Positions 42,555-51,089 of a stretch of DNA of 64,000 bases are shown piece by piece. The position numbers and the translations under genes were made by a program. Positions within the stretch are counted from its first letter, which is position 1, and each line of letters starts with the position of its first letter. Below the pieces are notes generated by a model that saw only the letters and a program-made list of their open reading frames with translations, searched no databases and was not told the origin of the DNA. The DNA comes from Arthrobacter sp. MN05-02 (GTDB lineage Bacteria; Actinomycetota; Actinomycetes; Actinomycetales; Micrococcaceae): the NCBI GenBank assembly GCA_004001285.1, contig AP018697.1:248001-312000 (forward strand). Reading direction: 5' to 3'.

Positions 42555-44888
42555 CTAGGCCACGCAGCCACCGAGCAGGATCTGCCCGTCGATGGCCTTG
42601 ATCTGGCCCTGCACGGCGCCGAGCTTGTCCTCGAGCGTGTTCACCGTCTTGCGCTGAGCAGTGATCGCGTCCTTGTTCGCCTTCTTCTGGGCCTCGAGCC
42701 CGCGGAGCACTGCCTGGGCATCGGTGACCTGCTTGTCGAGGGTGGTCAGTTGCCCCTGCAGGGTCTTGAGCTGCGCTTCGACGGCGCTGATCTCACCGTT
42801 GAGGCCGTTGAGCTGGGTGAGGAGCGGAGCTACCCGGTTCTGCAGCGCGAGCACCTCTGCTTCCTTCGCCGTGATCCGCGAATTGAGCCCGCCGAGGGCC
42901 GCCACGAGCTTGTCGGCCTCTGCGTTCAGGGTCGCGATCTCGCCCTGCTTGTCCGTCACGGCCCGGGTTGCGGTGTCCGCCGCGGCCTGGAGGACGGGCA
43001 GGCGCTCCTGCAGCCCGGTGAGCTCGGCAGTCTTCGCGGCGACGGCTGCGGTGGCCGAGGCCAGACCTGCCTCGGCGTCCGCCAGCGTGGTGCGCAGTCC
43101 GTCCAGGACGTCCCGCTGCGCGACGACAGCGGCCTCGGCCGCTTCGACGCCACTGGTCAGGCCCGGCAGTGCGGCCTCCAGGTCTGCGACGACCTGTTCC
43201 TGGGTCGAGACGGCTTCCCGGGCGTCAGCGGCGGCAGCAGAGAGGGCCGGCAGTTGGCCCTGCAGCGCAGCGACGGCATCCTGCTGGCCGGCTGCTGCAG
43301 CCTTGGCGTCCGTCAGGGCTGTCTGCAGTGCGGGCAGCTGCCCCTGCAGTGTCTTGATCTCCGCTTCCTTGGTGGCCACGGCGGTGTTCGCGGCGGTCAG
43401 GGTGGCCTGAAGGGGCGCGGCCTCCTTCTGGAGGTTGCTGCTCTCGGTCTGTTTCGCCACCAGCTGGGCGTTGAGGGTGGTCACCTGGGTCTGCAGCGCG
43501 GTGAGATCGCCCTGCAGGCCCGAGATCACCGTGTTCTTGTCCGTGATCTGCGTGTTCAGGATGGCGAGTTGCTCCTGCTTCTCGGTGCGCTGTGCAATCA
43601 GGTCCCTCTTGTGCGCCGAATTGCCGTTGATCGCATTGATCTGCGCCGAGAGCCCGGCGATCTCGTCCAGGAGGGCTGTCCGCTGGACCCTCAAGGCGGC
43701 CGCCTGGTTCTGGGCAGTAGTCAGGGCCTCCCGCGTGGAGGTGACCGCTGCCCTCGTCGCGGTGAGGTCCTTCTGGAGCTGCGTGATCTCCGCGTTGACG
43801 GCGGTGAGTCGCGTGCTGTTCGCCGTGACGGCGCCGGCTGCCGTGGTGGCGGCCGCACGCAGCGTCGCCAGTTCGCCTTCCGCGGTCGTGATGGCACCCT
43901 TCTTCGCCGTGACGGCGTCCGCGGTCTGCGTGGCCATGGCCTCCAGCCCGGCGAGGGTGGCCTGGGCGGCGGCGATATCGGCGTTCTTCGACGCGACGGC
44001 TCCGGCAGCCGCCGCGGCCTTCGCCTGCAGCGCAGTGAGCGTCTGCTGGGCGGCCTCGATCTTCGCGGTCTGGGCGTCGAGGGTGTCCTGCGCCGTGGTT
44101 CCGGCGTCGATGAGCTGCTGGAGAACGGCCACGGCATCCTGAACGGCCTGCCCGGCTGCGTCGGCGGCGGCCGCAGCGCCCTGGGCCGCCGTGGTGAGGG
44201 TGGACAGTTCACCGCGGGCGACGTCGATCGCGTCCTCCTGCCGGGCAAGGTTCCCGGCCGTCTCTGCTGCCGTGCCCTCCAGGCCGGTCAGCTCGCCGTT
44301 CGCGACGCGCACTGCTTCCTGCTTGGCGTCGACGGCGGCACTGGCTGCCAGCGCCTGCTCCTTCAGATCGGCGGAGTCGGCCTGGGCGGCTGCGAGCTCC
44401 TCCTGGAGTGGTGTGAGTTCGGCGGCGACGGCGGCCTGCCGGGTCTCGAGGCCGGCCAGCTTCGACGTGGCGTCATCGATGGCCTTGACGGTACTGGCCT
44501 GCTGTTCGGTGACAGCGGCCAGTTCCTCGGTGGTGTTCGCCAGATCGGTGTCGAGCTGCACGTTAGCGGCGTCGAGCGCGGCGATCTCCTTGTTCACCTG
44601 CTCGATCTGGGCCTTGAGGGTGGCAGCGTTCGCCTGGAGAGCTGTCCGTTCGGCCTGGAGCTTCGTGATGACGTCGGCGTTCTTCTTGGCCGCAGTCTTG
44701 AGGAGGTTCTCCTGCACCGTCCCTCGATGCGCGAGCTGGTTCACGACACCGTTGCAGATCGCCGACGTCGGGCCGGTCTGCGCCGACGCCTGCGGAGCGA
44801 AGACCAGGGCGCCGCCCAGGATTCCCGGAAGGAGGACGGCGCTCGCGAGGCGACGGGTGAGACGGGTTTTTGCGTTGCTGGTACGCAC
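42555..44888 (-). CDS. Exported long coiled-coil protein with terminal cysteines
   Basis: A 777-aa protein from GTG 44888, with CAGGAG 5 bases before it; an in-frame ATG at 44927 lacks such a site. Residues 1-37 form a signal peptide with RLTRRLASAVLLPGILGG and a likely cut after ASAQ. Residues 45-765 are almost continuous heptad repeats rich in Ala, Leu, Gln, Glu and Thr, with phrases such as LQAKAAAAAGAVASKNADIA and ATLKAQIEQVNKEIAALDAA. The only cysteines are one near residue 44 (AICNG) and one 3 residues from the end (LGGCVA), so chain ends could link. It resembles no known enzyme and may be a cell-surface rod or scaffold. Confidence 0.8.
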   Translation of the reverse strand: MRTSNAKTRLTRRLASAVLLPGILGGALVFAPQASAQTGPTSAICNGVVNQLAHRGTVQENLLKTAAKKNADVITKLQAERTALQANAATLKAQIEQVNKEIAALDAANVQLDTDLANTTEELAAVTEQQASTVKAIDDATSKLAGLETRQAAVAAELTPLQEELAAAQADSADLKEQALAASAAVDAKQEAVRVANGELTGLEGTAAETAGNLARQEDAIDVARGELSTLTTAAQGAAAAADAAGQAVQDAVAVLQQLIDAGTTAQDTLDAQTAKIEAAQQTLTALQAKAAAAAGAVASKNADIAAAQATLAGLEAMATQTADAVTAKKGAITTAEGELATLRAAATTAAGAVTANSTRLTAVNAEITQLQKDLTATRAAVTSTREALTTAQNQAAALRVQRTALLDEIAGLSAQINAINGNSAHKRDLIAQRTEKQEQLAILNTQITDKNTVISGLQGDLTALQTQVTTLNAQLVAKQTESSNLQKEAAPLQATLTAANTAVATKEAEIKTLQGQLPALQTALTDAKAAAAGQQDAVAALQGQLPALSAAAADAREAVSTQEQVVADLEAALPGLTSGVEAAEAAVVAQRDVLDGLRTTLADAEAGLASATAAVAAKTAELTGLQERLPVLQAAADTATRAVTDKQGEIATLNAEADKLVAALGGLNSRITAKEAEVLALQNRVAPLLTQLNGLNGEISAVEAQLKTLQGQLTTLDKQVTDAQAVLRGLEAQKKANKDAITAQRKTVNTLEDKLGAVQGQIKAIDGQILLGGCVA

Positions 44889-45245
44889 AAATGCTCCTGA
44901 GGGGCTTGAGAAAGGCTTCGTTGCCACCCCAAAGGTAGGGAAGTTGGTTTACAGAGGACACAGTGCCTGATACCCAACTATTTTCGGCGGTACTCGCTCT
45001 CGCCGCCTGCGCTTACCTGTTCCTGTCGATCGATACGCCAGTGATGACGCTGCACGAATTCGGTGCCGATCCACAGCGCTGCTGCTGGTTCGAGTCCGAC
45101 GAACGCCCTCACCAGCCGAATGGCTGACACCGTGCGGACCGGATCTCGGTCGAGCTTCCGCTCCAGGCTATGCGGTGCACGGCGTAGGAGGCAGGGACGA
45201 ACCCCGACCCCGCCGACACCTGCCGAGGGATCGGGGCTCGCCGGG
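44889..45245. other. Gene-free stretch with a weak hairpin
   Basis: No gene is supported. CCCCGA (45202-45207) and TCGGGG (45231-45236) can pair with inner CCC/GGG bases; this could be the old terminator of the transporter remnant that follows on the minus strand. A tRNA-like T-arm at about 45082-45096 has no acceptor stem. Confidence 0.35.
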
Positions 45246-45454
45246 TCAGGAGTGGTCCGCCAGCTGGCGCGCCCGCAGCTTCCGCTCGTCAGGGCCTACC
45301 GAGTACATGAAAGCGAAGATGCCGAGGAACACCTGGAGGCGGAGGTTCGGGTAGCGCTTCTGCACGGTCGTGTCGTCGCGGCGGGCGGGGACGCGGCGAG
45401 GAACCTCAGAAGTCCCTTGTCGGCCGGGGTGCCACGGGTGGTGGTTTCGGGCAT
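45246..45454 (-). pseudogene. Major-facilitator transporter remnant (N- and C-terminal ends joined)
   Basis: From ATG 45454 (AGAGGGGA upstream) the frame reads MPETTTRGTPADKGLLRFLA and then breaks. In another frame it continues VQKRYPNLRLQVFLGIFAFM, which resembles the first helix of GlpT/UhpT-type organophosphate transporters, and directly after comes VGPDERKLRARQLADHS with a stop at 45246, like a transporter C-terminus. It looks like an original gene with a large internal deletion plus one frameshift. The family call is by pattern only. Confidence 0.4.
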
Positions 45455-45484
45455 GGTGTCCCCTCTGCGGGTGCGGGTGCCGCC

Positions 45485-46948
45485 TCAGGTGCCGCAGTAC
45501 GTCGTGTATCGCCCGAAGTCTCCCGGCGCCCCGGCGGCGTAGCGCTCCAGTCCGGGACGCTCGTCGAAGGGTGCGCGGACGACGTCGACGAGCCGATCGA
45601 GCGGCTCGAGGTCGCCGGCGGTCGCGGCCTCGAGGGCCTCCTCGACCAGGTGGTTCCGCGGGATGTACACGGGGTTCGCGTGATCCATCACGTCCGCGTC
45701 GGGGCCGAGCGCGAGCCAGCGCGCGGCCCAGGCGTCGAAGGCGGCGACGTCGAGCACCTTGTCCCGTGCCGGCCGGGCGTCACCGCGGACCACGTACCCG
45801 AGCCCCCGGAAGAAGGACGTGTAGTCCACGTGGTTGTCCTGCAGGAGGGTCAGCACGTCGTTGGCCAGCGGAGAAGCGACCTCATCCGCGACGTCGTCGG
45901 GCAGTCCCAGCTTGGTCCTCATGCCGGCGAGCCAAGCGCCGCTGTAGCGGGGGCGGAAGGTCTCGAGCGCTCCGACGGCGAGCTCCACCGCCTGCTCCTG
46001 GTCATCGTCGAGCAGCGGCACCAGCGCCTCGGCGAGCCGGGCGAGGTTCCACTCGGCGACGATCGGCTGGTTGGCATAGGCGTATCGGCCACCGTGGTCG
46101 ATGGAGCTGTAGACCGTGGAGTAGTCGAAGACGTCCATGAACGCGCAGGGCCCGTAGTCGATGGTCTCGCCCGAGATGGTCATGTTGTCCGTGTTCATCA
46201 CGCCGTGGATGAAGCCGGCGAGCATCCACTGCGCCACGAGTGACGCCTGCACGGCCACGACCGACTCGAACAGGGTTAGGTACGGGCGTTCGGCGGACGC
46301 AGCCTCCGGGTAGTGCCGGCTGATGGCGTGGTCGGCGAGGCGCTGCAGGAGGTCCTGGTTGCCGGTCGCCGCCGCGTACTGGAAGCTGCCCACGCGGAGG
46401 TGGCTGCTCGCGACGCGCGCCAGGACGGCGCCGGGCAGCATGGTCTCGCGGCGCACAGCCCGCCCGGTGGCGACGACGGCGAGCGATCGGGTCGTCGGGA
46501 TGCCGAGCGCCTGCATCGCCTCGCTGACGATGTACTCGCGCAGCATGGGGCCGACGGCCGCGAGGCCGTCACCGCCGCGGGCGAACGGGGTGCGCCCGAA
46601 CCCCTTGAGGTGGAGGTCGCGGAGGCGGCCCTCGGTGTCGGTGAGCTCGCCCAGCAACAGCGCCCGCCCATCGCCGAGGCGCGGGTTGAAGCTGCCGAAC
46701 TGGTGCCCGGAGTAGGCCTGGGCCACGGGCGTCGCGCCCTCCGGCACCGCGGTGCCGAGCAGCAGGGCCAGGCCCTCGGGGGTGCGGAGGAACCCCGGGT
46801 CGAAGCCGAGTTCCGCCGCGAGCGCTTCGTTCAGGGCGAGCAGCTGCGGCTCGGGGGCCTCCTCCGCTTGCCAGGCCACTGCCATCTCGGGCAGTTCCCG
46901 CGCGAAGCGACCGTCGAAGGAAACCCTGGAATCTGTAGGCACGCTCAT
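45485..46948 (-). CDS. selO: Protein adenylyltransferase SelO
   Basis: A 487-aa member of the YdiU/SelO family, pseudokinases that transfer AMP to proteins under oxidative stress. Typical parts are [51 protein letters not shown] with [37 protein letters not shown], and [20 protein letters not shown] with [13 protein letters not shown]. The kinase fold binds ATP in a flipped orientation. The length is normal and no key block is missing. The ATG at 46948 is clear. It has no operon partner; the transporter remnant lies downstream. Confidence 0.95.
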   Translation of the reverse strand: MSVPTDSRVSFDGRFARELPEMAVAWQAEEAPEPQLLALNEALAAELGFDPGFLRTPEGLALLLGTAVPEGATPVAQAYSGHQFGSFNPRLGDGRALLLGELTDTEGRLRDLHLKGFGRTPFARGGDGLAAVGPMLREYIVSEAMQALGIPTTRSLAVVATGRAVRRETMLPGAVLARVASSHLRVGSFQYAAATGNQDLLQRLADHAISRHYPEAASAERPYLTLFESVVAVQASLVAQWMLAGFIHGVMNTDNMTISGETIDYGPCAFMDVFDYSTVYSSIDHGGRYAYANQPIVAEWNLARLAEALVPLLDDDQEQAVELAVGALETFRPRYSGAWLAGMRTKLGLPDDVADEVASPLANDVLTLLQDNHVDYTSFFRGLGYVVRGDARPARDKVLDVAAFDAWAARWLALGPDADVMDHANPVYIPRNHLVEEALEAATAGDLEPLDRLVDVVRAPFDERPGLERYAAGAPGDFGRYTTYCGT

Positions 46949-47325
46949 TCCTCCACCGTACGCCCGGCTCCTCGGGGTCTGTCACGCCCCGAAGCCGGCG
47001 CAGAACGCTCTTGTGCACGGCCCGGGCATACCGGGCAGTGGATCTGGGAGCGTGACAAGGAGACCCTCCTCCGCGACCTGTGCGTTCCGCCCTGCGTGGT
47101 GCTGCAGGACAGTGACACCTATCCGGCGCTCGCACGGGGCGCGGGAGCCGTCATCGTCGGTGTCCGCCACTCCCACAGTCCGCGCGCGGTCCTCGACGCC
47201 GATTACCCACCTGCAGGCGCCCGAAGCAGGTTTCCTGCCGCTGTCTGGCCGTGATCAGGCGTTCGCCGTAAACTCGTAAGCCACCTGATGTTTCGGGTGC
47301 AGAGGCGGAATCGAAGGAGATCGGC
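46949..47325. other. Stretch without a supported gene
   Basis: These 377 bases include the promoters of selO and the small gene at 47326. One plus-strand frame (47030-47254) stays open with fairly coding-like composition but has no own start or family pattern, so I do not call it. Confidence 0.4.
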
Positions 47326-47505
47326 ATGGGCATCAGCAACATGGTCAAGAACGCAGCGGGCCGCTACCTGGGCAGGTCGGGCACCGGCACCACACCCACC
47401 ACCGGGCGGACGCGGGGCGGCGGGATGAACGCCGGGCGGCGGGGCACCCCGATGCCGTCGGGCAAGGTGGGTGGTATCCTCCGCAACCTGCTGAACCGGA
47501 GGTAG
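47326..47505 (+). CDS. Small Gly/Arg-rich protein, 59 aa
   Basis: A 59-aa basic protein starting MGISNMVKNAAGRYLGRSG, with a Gly/Thr/Arg-rich middle and ending VGGILRNLLNRR. GAAGGAGA lies at ideal spacing before ATG 47326, and a perfect 13-bp terminator hairpin follows 5 bases after the stop, so it is very probably a real gene. The N- and C-terminal parts could be short amphipathic helices. No family is recognised; nucleic acid or membrane association is possible from the charge. Confidence 0.7.
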   Translation: MGISNMVKNAAGRYLGRSGTGTTPTTGRTRGGGMNAGRRGTPMPSGKVGGILRNLLNRR

Positions 47506-47509
47506 TAGC

Positions 47510-47549
47510 CGGGCTCGGGCGCTTGCCCAGGGAATAGCGCCCGAGCCCG
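47510..47549. terminator. Terminator after the 59-aa gene
   Basis: CGGGCTCGGGCGC (47510-47522) and its exact complement (47537-47549) form a 13-bp stem around a 14-base loop. It separates the small gene from the DsbA-family gene that starts at 47567. Confidence 0.75.
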
Positions 47550-47566
47550 CCGCCGTTCTACCGGAC

Positions 47567-48262
47567 ATGCACATAGAGATCTGGTCCGATGTGAAGTGCC
47601 CGTGGTGCTACGTGGGCAAGCGCCGTTTCGAGAAGGCCCTGGCGGGCTTCCCGCACAGGGACAGCGTCGAGGTGACCTGGAAGAGCTATCAGCTCGACCC
47701 GGGCCTGCCCGACCACTACGAGGGCACGGAGCAGCAGTACTTCGCCGAGCGCAAGGGCATCGCCCCCGAGCAGGTCACGCAGATGTGGCAGCACCTGGCG
47801 CAGCAGGCCTCGGGCGAGGGCCTCGACTTCGACTTCGACCGCATCGTGGTGGGCAACAGCTTCACCGCGCACCGCTTCCTGCACCTCGCTAAATCCCGGG
47901 GCCGGGGCGACGCCGCCAAGGAAGCCGTCCTGTCCGCCCACTTCGAGAAGGGACTGGACACGTCCGACGTCGATGTCCTCGTCACCCTCGGCACGGGTAT
48001 CGGCCTCGACGAGGCCGAGATCCGCGACACCGTCGCCGGTGACCGCTTCGCCGACGACGTACGCCGGGACATCGAGGAGGCCCGCACCCTCGGTGTGCAG
48101 GGCGTGCCGTTCTTCGTCGTCGACCGCAAGTACGGGATCTCCGGCGCCCAGCCCACCGAACTGTTCCGCCAGGCCCTCGACCAGGCGTGGCAGGAGTCGC
48201 ACCCGCTGGTGTCCCTGACGCCGTCGGCCGACGGCCCGGCATGCGGTCCCGACGGCTGCTAG
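47567..48262 (+). CDS. DsbA family oxidoreductase (FrnE-like)
   Basis: A 231-aa thioredoxin-fold protein: MHIEIWSDVKCPWCYVGKRR has the active-site Cys-Pro-Trp-Cys, then FTAHRFLHLAKSRGRGDAAK, AHFEKGLDTSDVDVLVTLG, and VQGVPFFVVDRKYGISGAQP with the cis-Pro loop of FrnE-type proteins. There is no signal peptide, so it acts in the cytoplasm, probably as a disulfide or 2-hydroxychromene-2-carboxylate-isomerase-like protein in oxidative stress. Cys at the very end (CGPDGC) is an extra pair. It follows the terminator of the small gene. Confidence 0.93.
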   Translation: MHIEIWSDVKCPWCYVGKRRFEKALAGFPHRDSVEVTWKSYQLDPGLPDHYEGTEQQYFAERKGIAPEQVTQMWQHLAQQASGEGLDFDFDRIVVGNSFTAHRFLHLAKSRGRGDAAKEAVLSAHFEKGLDTSDVDVLVTLGTGIGLDEAEIRDTVAGDRFADDVRRDIEEARTLGVQGVPFFVVDRKYGISGAQPTELFRQALDQAWQESHPLVSLTPSADGPACGPDGC

Positions 48263-48275
48263 CGCTCCAGCACCG

Positions 48276-48306
48276 GACGACGGCGGCCATTCGGCCCGCC
48301 GTCGTC
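48276..48306. terminator. Terminator between convergent DsbA-like and 61-aa genes
   Basis: GACGACGGCGG (48276-48286) and its exact complement (48296-48306) form an 11-bp stem with a 9-base loop, between stops at 48262 and 48317. Confidence 0.65.
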
Positions 48307-48316
48307 GCACCGGCCA

Positions 48317-48502
48317 TCAGCGCCGCGAGGAGCCCCGAGCCATCCTCTTGAGGTCGTCCTGCACGCGGGCGAGCTCCCGCTGACGCTGGACCTGCAGTTC
48401 CTCGGCGCTCGGCTGGGAGGGCCGTGCCGGCTCGGGCTCGGGCAGGGACGGCGCATCGGCCTCGGCCTGCAGGGGATCGAAGAACAAACCGTCGCGGTGC
48501 AT
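48317..48502 (-). CDS. Small hypothetical protein, 61 aa
   Basis: A 61-aa protein starting MHRDGLFFDPLQAEADAPSL, followed by a Pro/Glu/Ser-rich linker and a C-terminal helix EELQVQRQRELARVQDDLKR that ends in basic residues. AGAGG precedes ATG 48502, and a terminator follows the stop. A longer in-frame start to 48709 would overlap the membrane-hydrolase gene and is rejected. The helix could be a short coiled coil. I do not know the family. Confidence 0.65.
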   Translation of the reverse strand: MHRDGLFFDPLQAEADAPSLPEPEPARPSQPSAEELQVQRQRELARVQDDLKRMARGSSRR

Positions 48503-48581
48503 GAAACCTCTTCCAGCTGTCGGTGGCTGTCTTCGACAGTAGCGTGGCCGTGTTTCCGGCTTTTTTCGTACCGCCCGCAGG

Positions 48582-49424
48582 TCAGCCTCCTGAGAGGCGC
48601 GCGACCACCGCGCCGCCGTCGTCGAGCCGGGTGATGGCCCACCCGATGCCGCCCACGGCGTAGAGCGAGACGGGCACCAGCAGGCACCACTCCCGGACCG
48701 ATCCCGCATTGCCGAGGAGCGGTACGGCGATGTTGCCGTTCGGCCGCCACACCTGCGCGAGCACCGGCAGCCCCGCGAGGCTCCGCGGCCGCCGGATGCG
48801 GAACGGGTACACCGGATTGCAGCCGCCCGTGGTCAGCATGTCGCCGAGGATATGGACGACGACGCCGATGCCGACCGCGAGCGGGAACCAGAACTGCTCC
48901 TCGGGAGCGAACGCGGTGACGAACGCACCCGCGGTCAGCCCGACGGCCCATGGCGAGCGACGCATGCTGTCGGGGATGATCTTCAGGGCCTTCGCCGCGA
49001 AGGACACGAGCAGGACCGTGAGCAGGCCTGCCCCTGGATAGATGGTGCCGAAGTCGGTGGTCTCGACCGTCCAGAGTCCGGCGACGAACGCGACGGCGAC
49101 GAACGCGGCCACGCCGAGCAGGGAGTGGGTGCCGCGGCGATGTCCGCCGGAGATCGCTCCGACACCGGCGCAGAACAGGTTGGACAGCGGCGGCAGGGAA
49201 TGGGCGATCGTGGCACTGTGGTGGTCGGCGTCGGGCAGCAGTGCCGCGCCCGCGGTGACCAGCGCGCCGGTGACGACCCCGACCGGGCTGACGTCGAGCA
49301 GGCCGAACCCGAGGGTGACCGTCTCGGGCAGCGCCGACAGCAGGAGGGCCGGATGCACGTCGATCCGGGTGGTGGCGGCAACCCAGGCGGCGGCGCCGCA
49401 GGCAGCGTGGTGGGCGCCCATCAT
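48582..49424 (-). CDS. Metal-dependent hydrolase, YdjM-like membrane protein
   Basis: A 280-aa inner-membrane protein of the YdjM/LexA-binding inner-membrane hydrolase family. It starts MMGAHHAACGAAAWVAATT, where the early His pair is typical, followed by LLPDADHHSATIAHSLPPLS and GGHRRGTHSLLGVAAFVAVA, which carry the Asp/His metal motifs. Further spans and a Gly-Asp-Met (HILGDMLTTGGCNPVYPF) segment follow. ATG 49424 follows AAAGGA by 8 bases, and 49421 is a second ATG. The physiological substrate is unknown; some members are SOS-regulated. Confidence 0.85.
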   Translation of the reverse strand: MMGAHHAACGAAAWVAATTRIDVHPALLLSALPETVTLGFGLLDVSPVGVVTGALVTAGAALLPDADHHSATIAHSLPPLSNLFCAGVGAISGGHRRGTHSLLGVAAFVAVAFVAGLWTVETTDFGTIYPGAGLLTVLLVSFAAKALKIIPDSMRRSPWAVGLTAGAFVTAFAPEEQFWFPLAVGIGVVVHILGDMLTTGGCNPVYPFRIRRPRSLAGLPVLAQVWRPNGNIAVPLLGNAGSVREWCLLVPVSLYAVGGIGWAITRLDDGGAVVARLSGG

Positions 49425-49529
49425 GGCGGGGAGTCCTTTCGGTGAGACCACGCCGGGCCGCGGGGAGCGGTCGGCGGAATCCCATCCTGACGCGTGCCAC
49501 CGTCATTCCTGGAACTGCCGCGGGAAGCG

Positions 49530-49859
49530 CTAGTGCGGGCGGTCCTGCCGCGCCCGCGTGCCGCGTGGTGCGCCGGCCGACCGCAACCAGGCTTCGGCGT
49601 CGTCGCCCGTGCCGGTGGGCAGTTCGATCTTCTCGAGGCGCTTCTGGTAGCTCGCCGTGATGTCCCGTTGGATACGCAGGCGGGCCTCGTCGCCCGGAAG
49701 CGCACGGCCTCCGGCGATGCGGTCCGTGATCTCGATCCGCCGCGCATAGGAATCGGCGATGCGCGCCGCGAGATCGTCGAGCTGCGCCGACTGCAGTTGG
49801 TGCGTGGTGGGCGCGGGTGAGCCGAGCACCCGACGGCGGATCCTGGTGACGATCTTCAT
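49530..49859 (-). CDS. Hypothetical protein, helical
   Basis: A 109-aa protein from ATG 49859. It begins MKIVTRIRRRVLGS and consists mostly of a charged amphipathic helix: LDDLAARIADSYARRIEITD and LRIQRDITASYQKRLEKIEL. There is no signal peptide. It could be a short coiled-coil DNA-binding or structural protein. A longer start at 49946 would overlap the promoter of the divergent flavin gene. Not recognised; the coding bias is good. Confidence 0.55.
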   Translation of the reverse strand: MKIVTRIRRRVLGSPAPTTHQLQSAQLDDLAARIADSYARRIEITDRIAGGRALPGDEARLRIQRDITASYQKRLEKIELPTGTGDDAEAWLRSAGAPRGTRARQDRPH

Positions 49860-49985
49860 GCTGCTGACCCCGCTGCTGATCCGAGCCTGCCGCACCCCGT
49901 TGTCCGGCAAGCCCAGGCGCCGTTGCCGGCGTCTGTCCGGCAACACTATCGGAATGACGCCGGACCGTCATGGGTTCCAGGAAGT

Positions 49986-50967
49986 ATGTCCTTTCCTTTC
50001 GACGGCCTGTCCGTCCTCGACCGCGCCCAATCCCGGCTCGGAGATCCTGAGACGGAGACCCTCGAGCGGGTCGTCGAGCGCGCGCGGCGGGCCGAACGGC
50101 TCGGCTACCGTGGGTTCTGGGTGGCGGAACACCACGGCGTTCCCGGCATCGCCGGGTCGGTGCCCGCGGTGCTGGCAGCGGCCGTCGCGTCCCGCACGAC
50201 GGTGATCCGCATCGGCACGGGAGGGGATCATGCTCCCGAACCACCCACCCCTGGTCGTCGCCGAACAGGCTGCCACGCTGAACGCATTGTCCGGCGGCCG
50301 CTTCGACCTCGGCATCGGCCGGTCGCTCGGCTTCACCCAGGCCGTGCGGACGGCGCTCCGGGCAGGCAGGGAGGACGCGGACCGGTTCGAGCAGGACATC
50401 GCCGAGTTGCTCGCCTTCCTCGGTGGCACGGCGCCGGTCACTGCGCGCCCGCAGGACGGCGGGCGCACGCCCGTGTTCGTCCTGGCCACCGGCCAGGGCC
50501 TGGACGTCGCGGCTCGGGCCGGACTCGCCGTCGTGCTCGGCGGGCCCGCCCTGTTCCGGAACGGCGACCCGGCGCTCGAGCGGTACCGCACCGCCTTCCG
50601 CCCGTCGCCGTGGTGGGAGGAACCCCACGTGACGGTGTCCGTCAACGTCGCGGTGGCGGCCACGACGGCGCAGGCGCGGCAGCTGCTCCTGCCCGAGGCC
50701 CGTGCGCTCGCCGTCTCGCGGACCCGGGGCTACTTCCCGCCGCTCGAGGCCGTCGGCGACGAGCCGCTCTCCGTGCGGGAAGAGGGGTACGTCGCCGACT
50801 CGCTCGCGACGGCCGTGTACGGGACACCTGGCGAGGTGTCGCGGCAGCTCACCGACCTGCAGGCGCGGACGGGTGCCGCCGAGCTGCTCGTCGTCGCCGG
50901 CGGCGCGTTCGACCTCGAGGCGCAGGCGGTGTCGGACGAGCTGCTGGCGGAGCTCGCAGCGGCCTAG
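49986..50967 (+). pseudogene. LLM class flavin-dependent oxidoreductase, frameshifted
   Basis: The first part (from ATG 49986) reads MSFPFDGLSVLDRAQSRLGD to VASRTTVIRIGTGG, then the frame is lost. From 50228 another frame resumes as IMLPNHPPLVVAEQAATLNA, RFDLGIGRSLGFTQAVRTAL and ends at 50967. One extra G in the GGGG run at 50223-50226 explains it: without it the protein is 326 aa, the usual length of MsnO8-type LLM enzymes. Both halves are intact and strongly family-like, so it is either recent inactivation or a base-calling error. Confidence 0.88.
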
Positions 50968-51089
50968 GCCGTACCGGATCCCGCCACGACGGCGCCGCAG
51001 CACGCCCGGGCTCGCGTAGCCACCATTTGATAGCTTTCCGCCAGGAGCGGCTGCCGTCCGCTCGCACCAGCCGACGCCGGAGGAAGACC

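Noticed and set aside
45082..45096. tRNA-like GGTTCGAGTCC T-arm
   Set aside because: The stem has a mismatch and no D-arm, anticodon arm or acceptor stem can be folded around it.
46982..47254. Small protein upstream of the 59-residue gene
   Set aside because: The open frame is the tail of an antisense frame through selO and has no own start or ribosome site.
48259..51003. A 914-codon minus-strand open frame across several genes
   Set aside because: It is antisense or out of frame to well-supported genes (YdjM-like, LLM, 61-aa protein), is Arg/Gly/His-rich and shows no family pattern; typical of high-G+C shadow frames.
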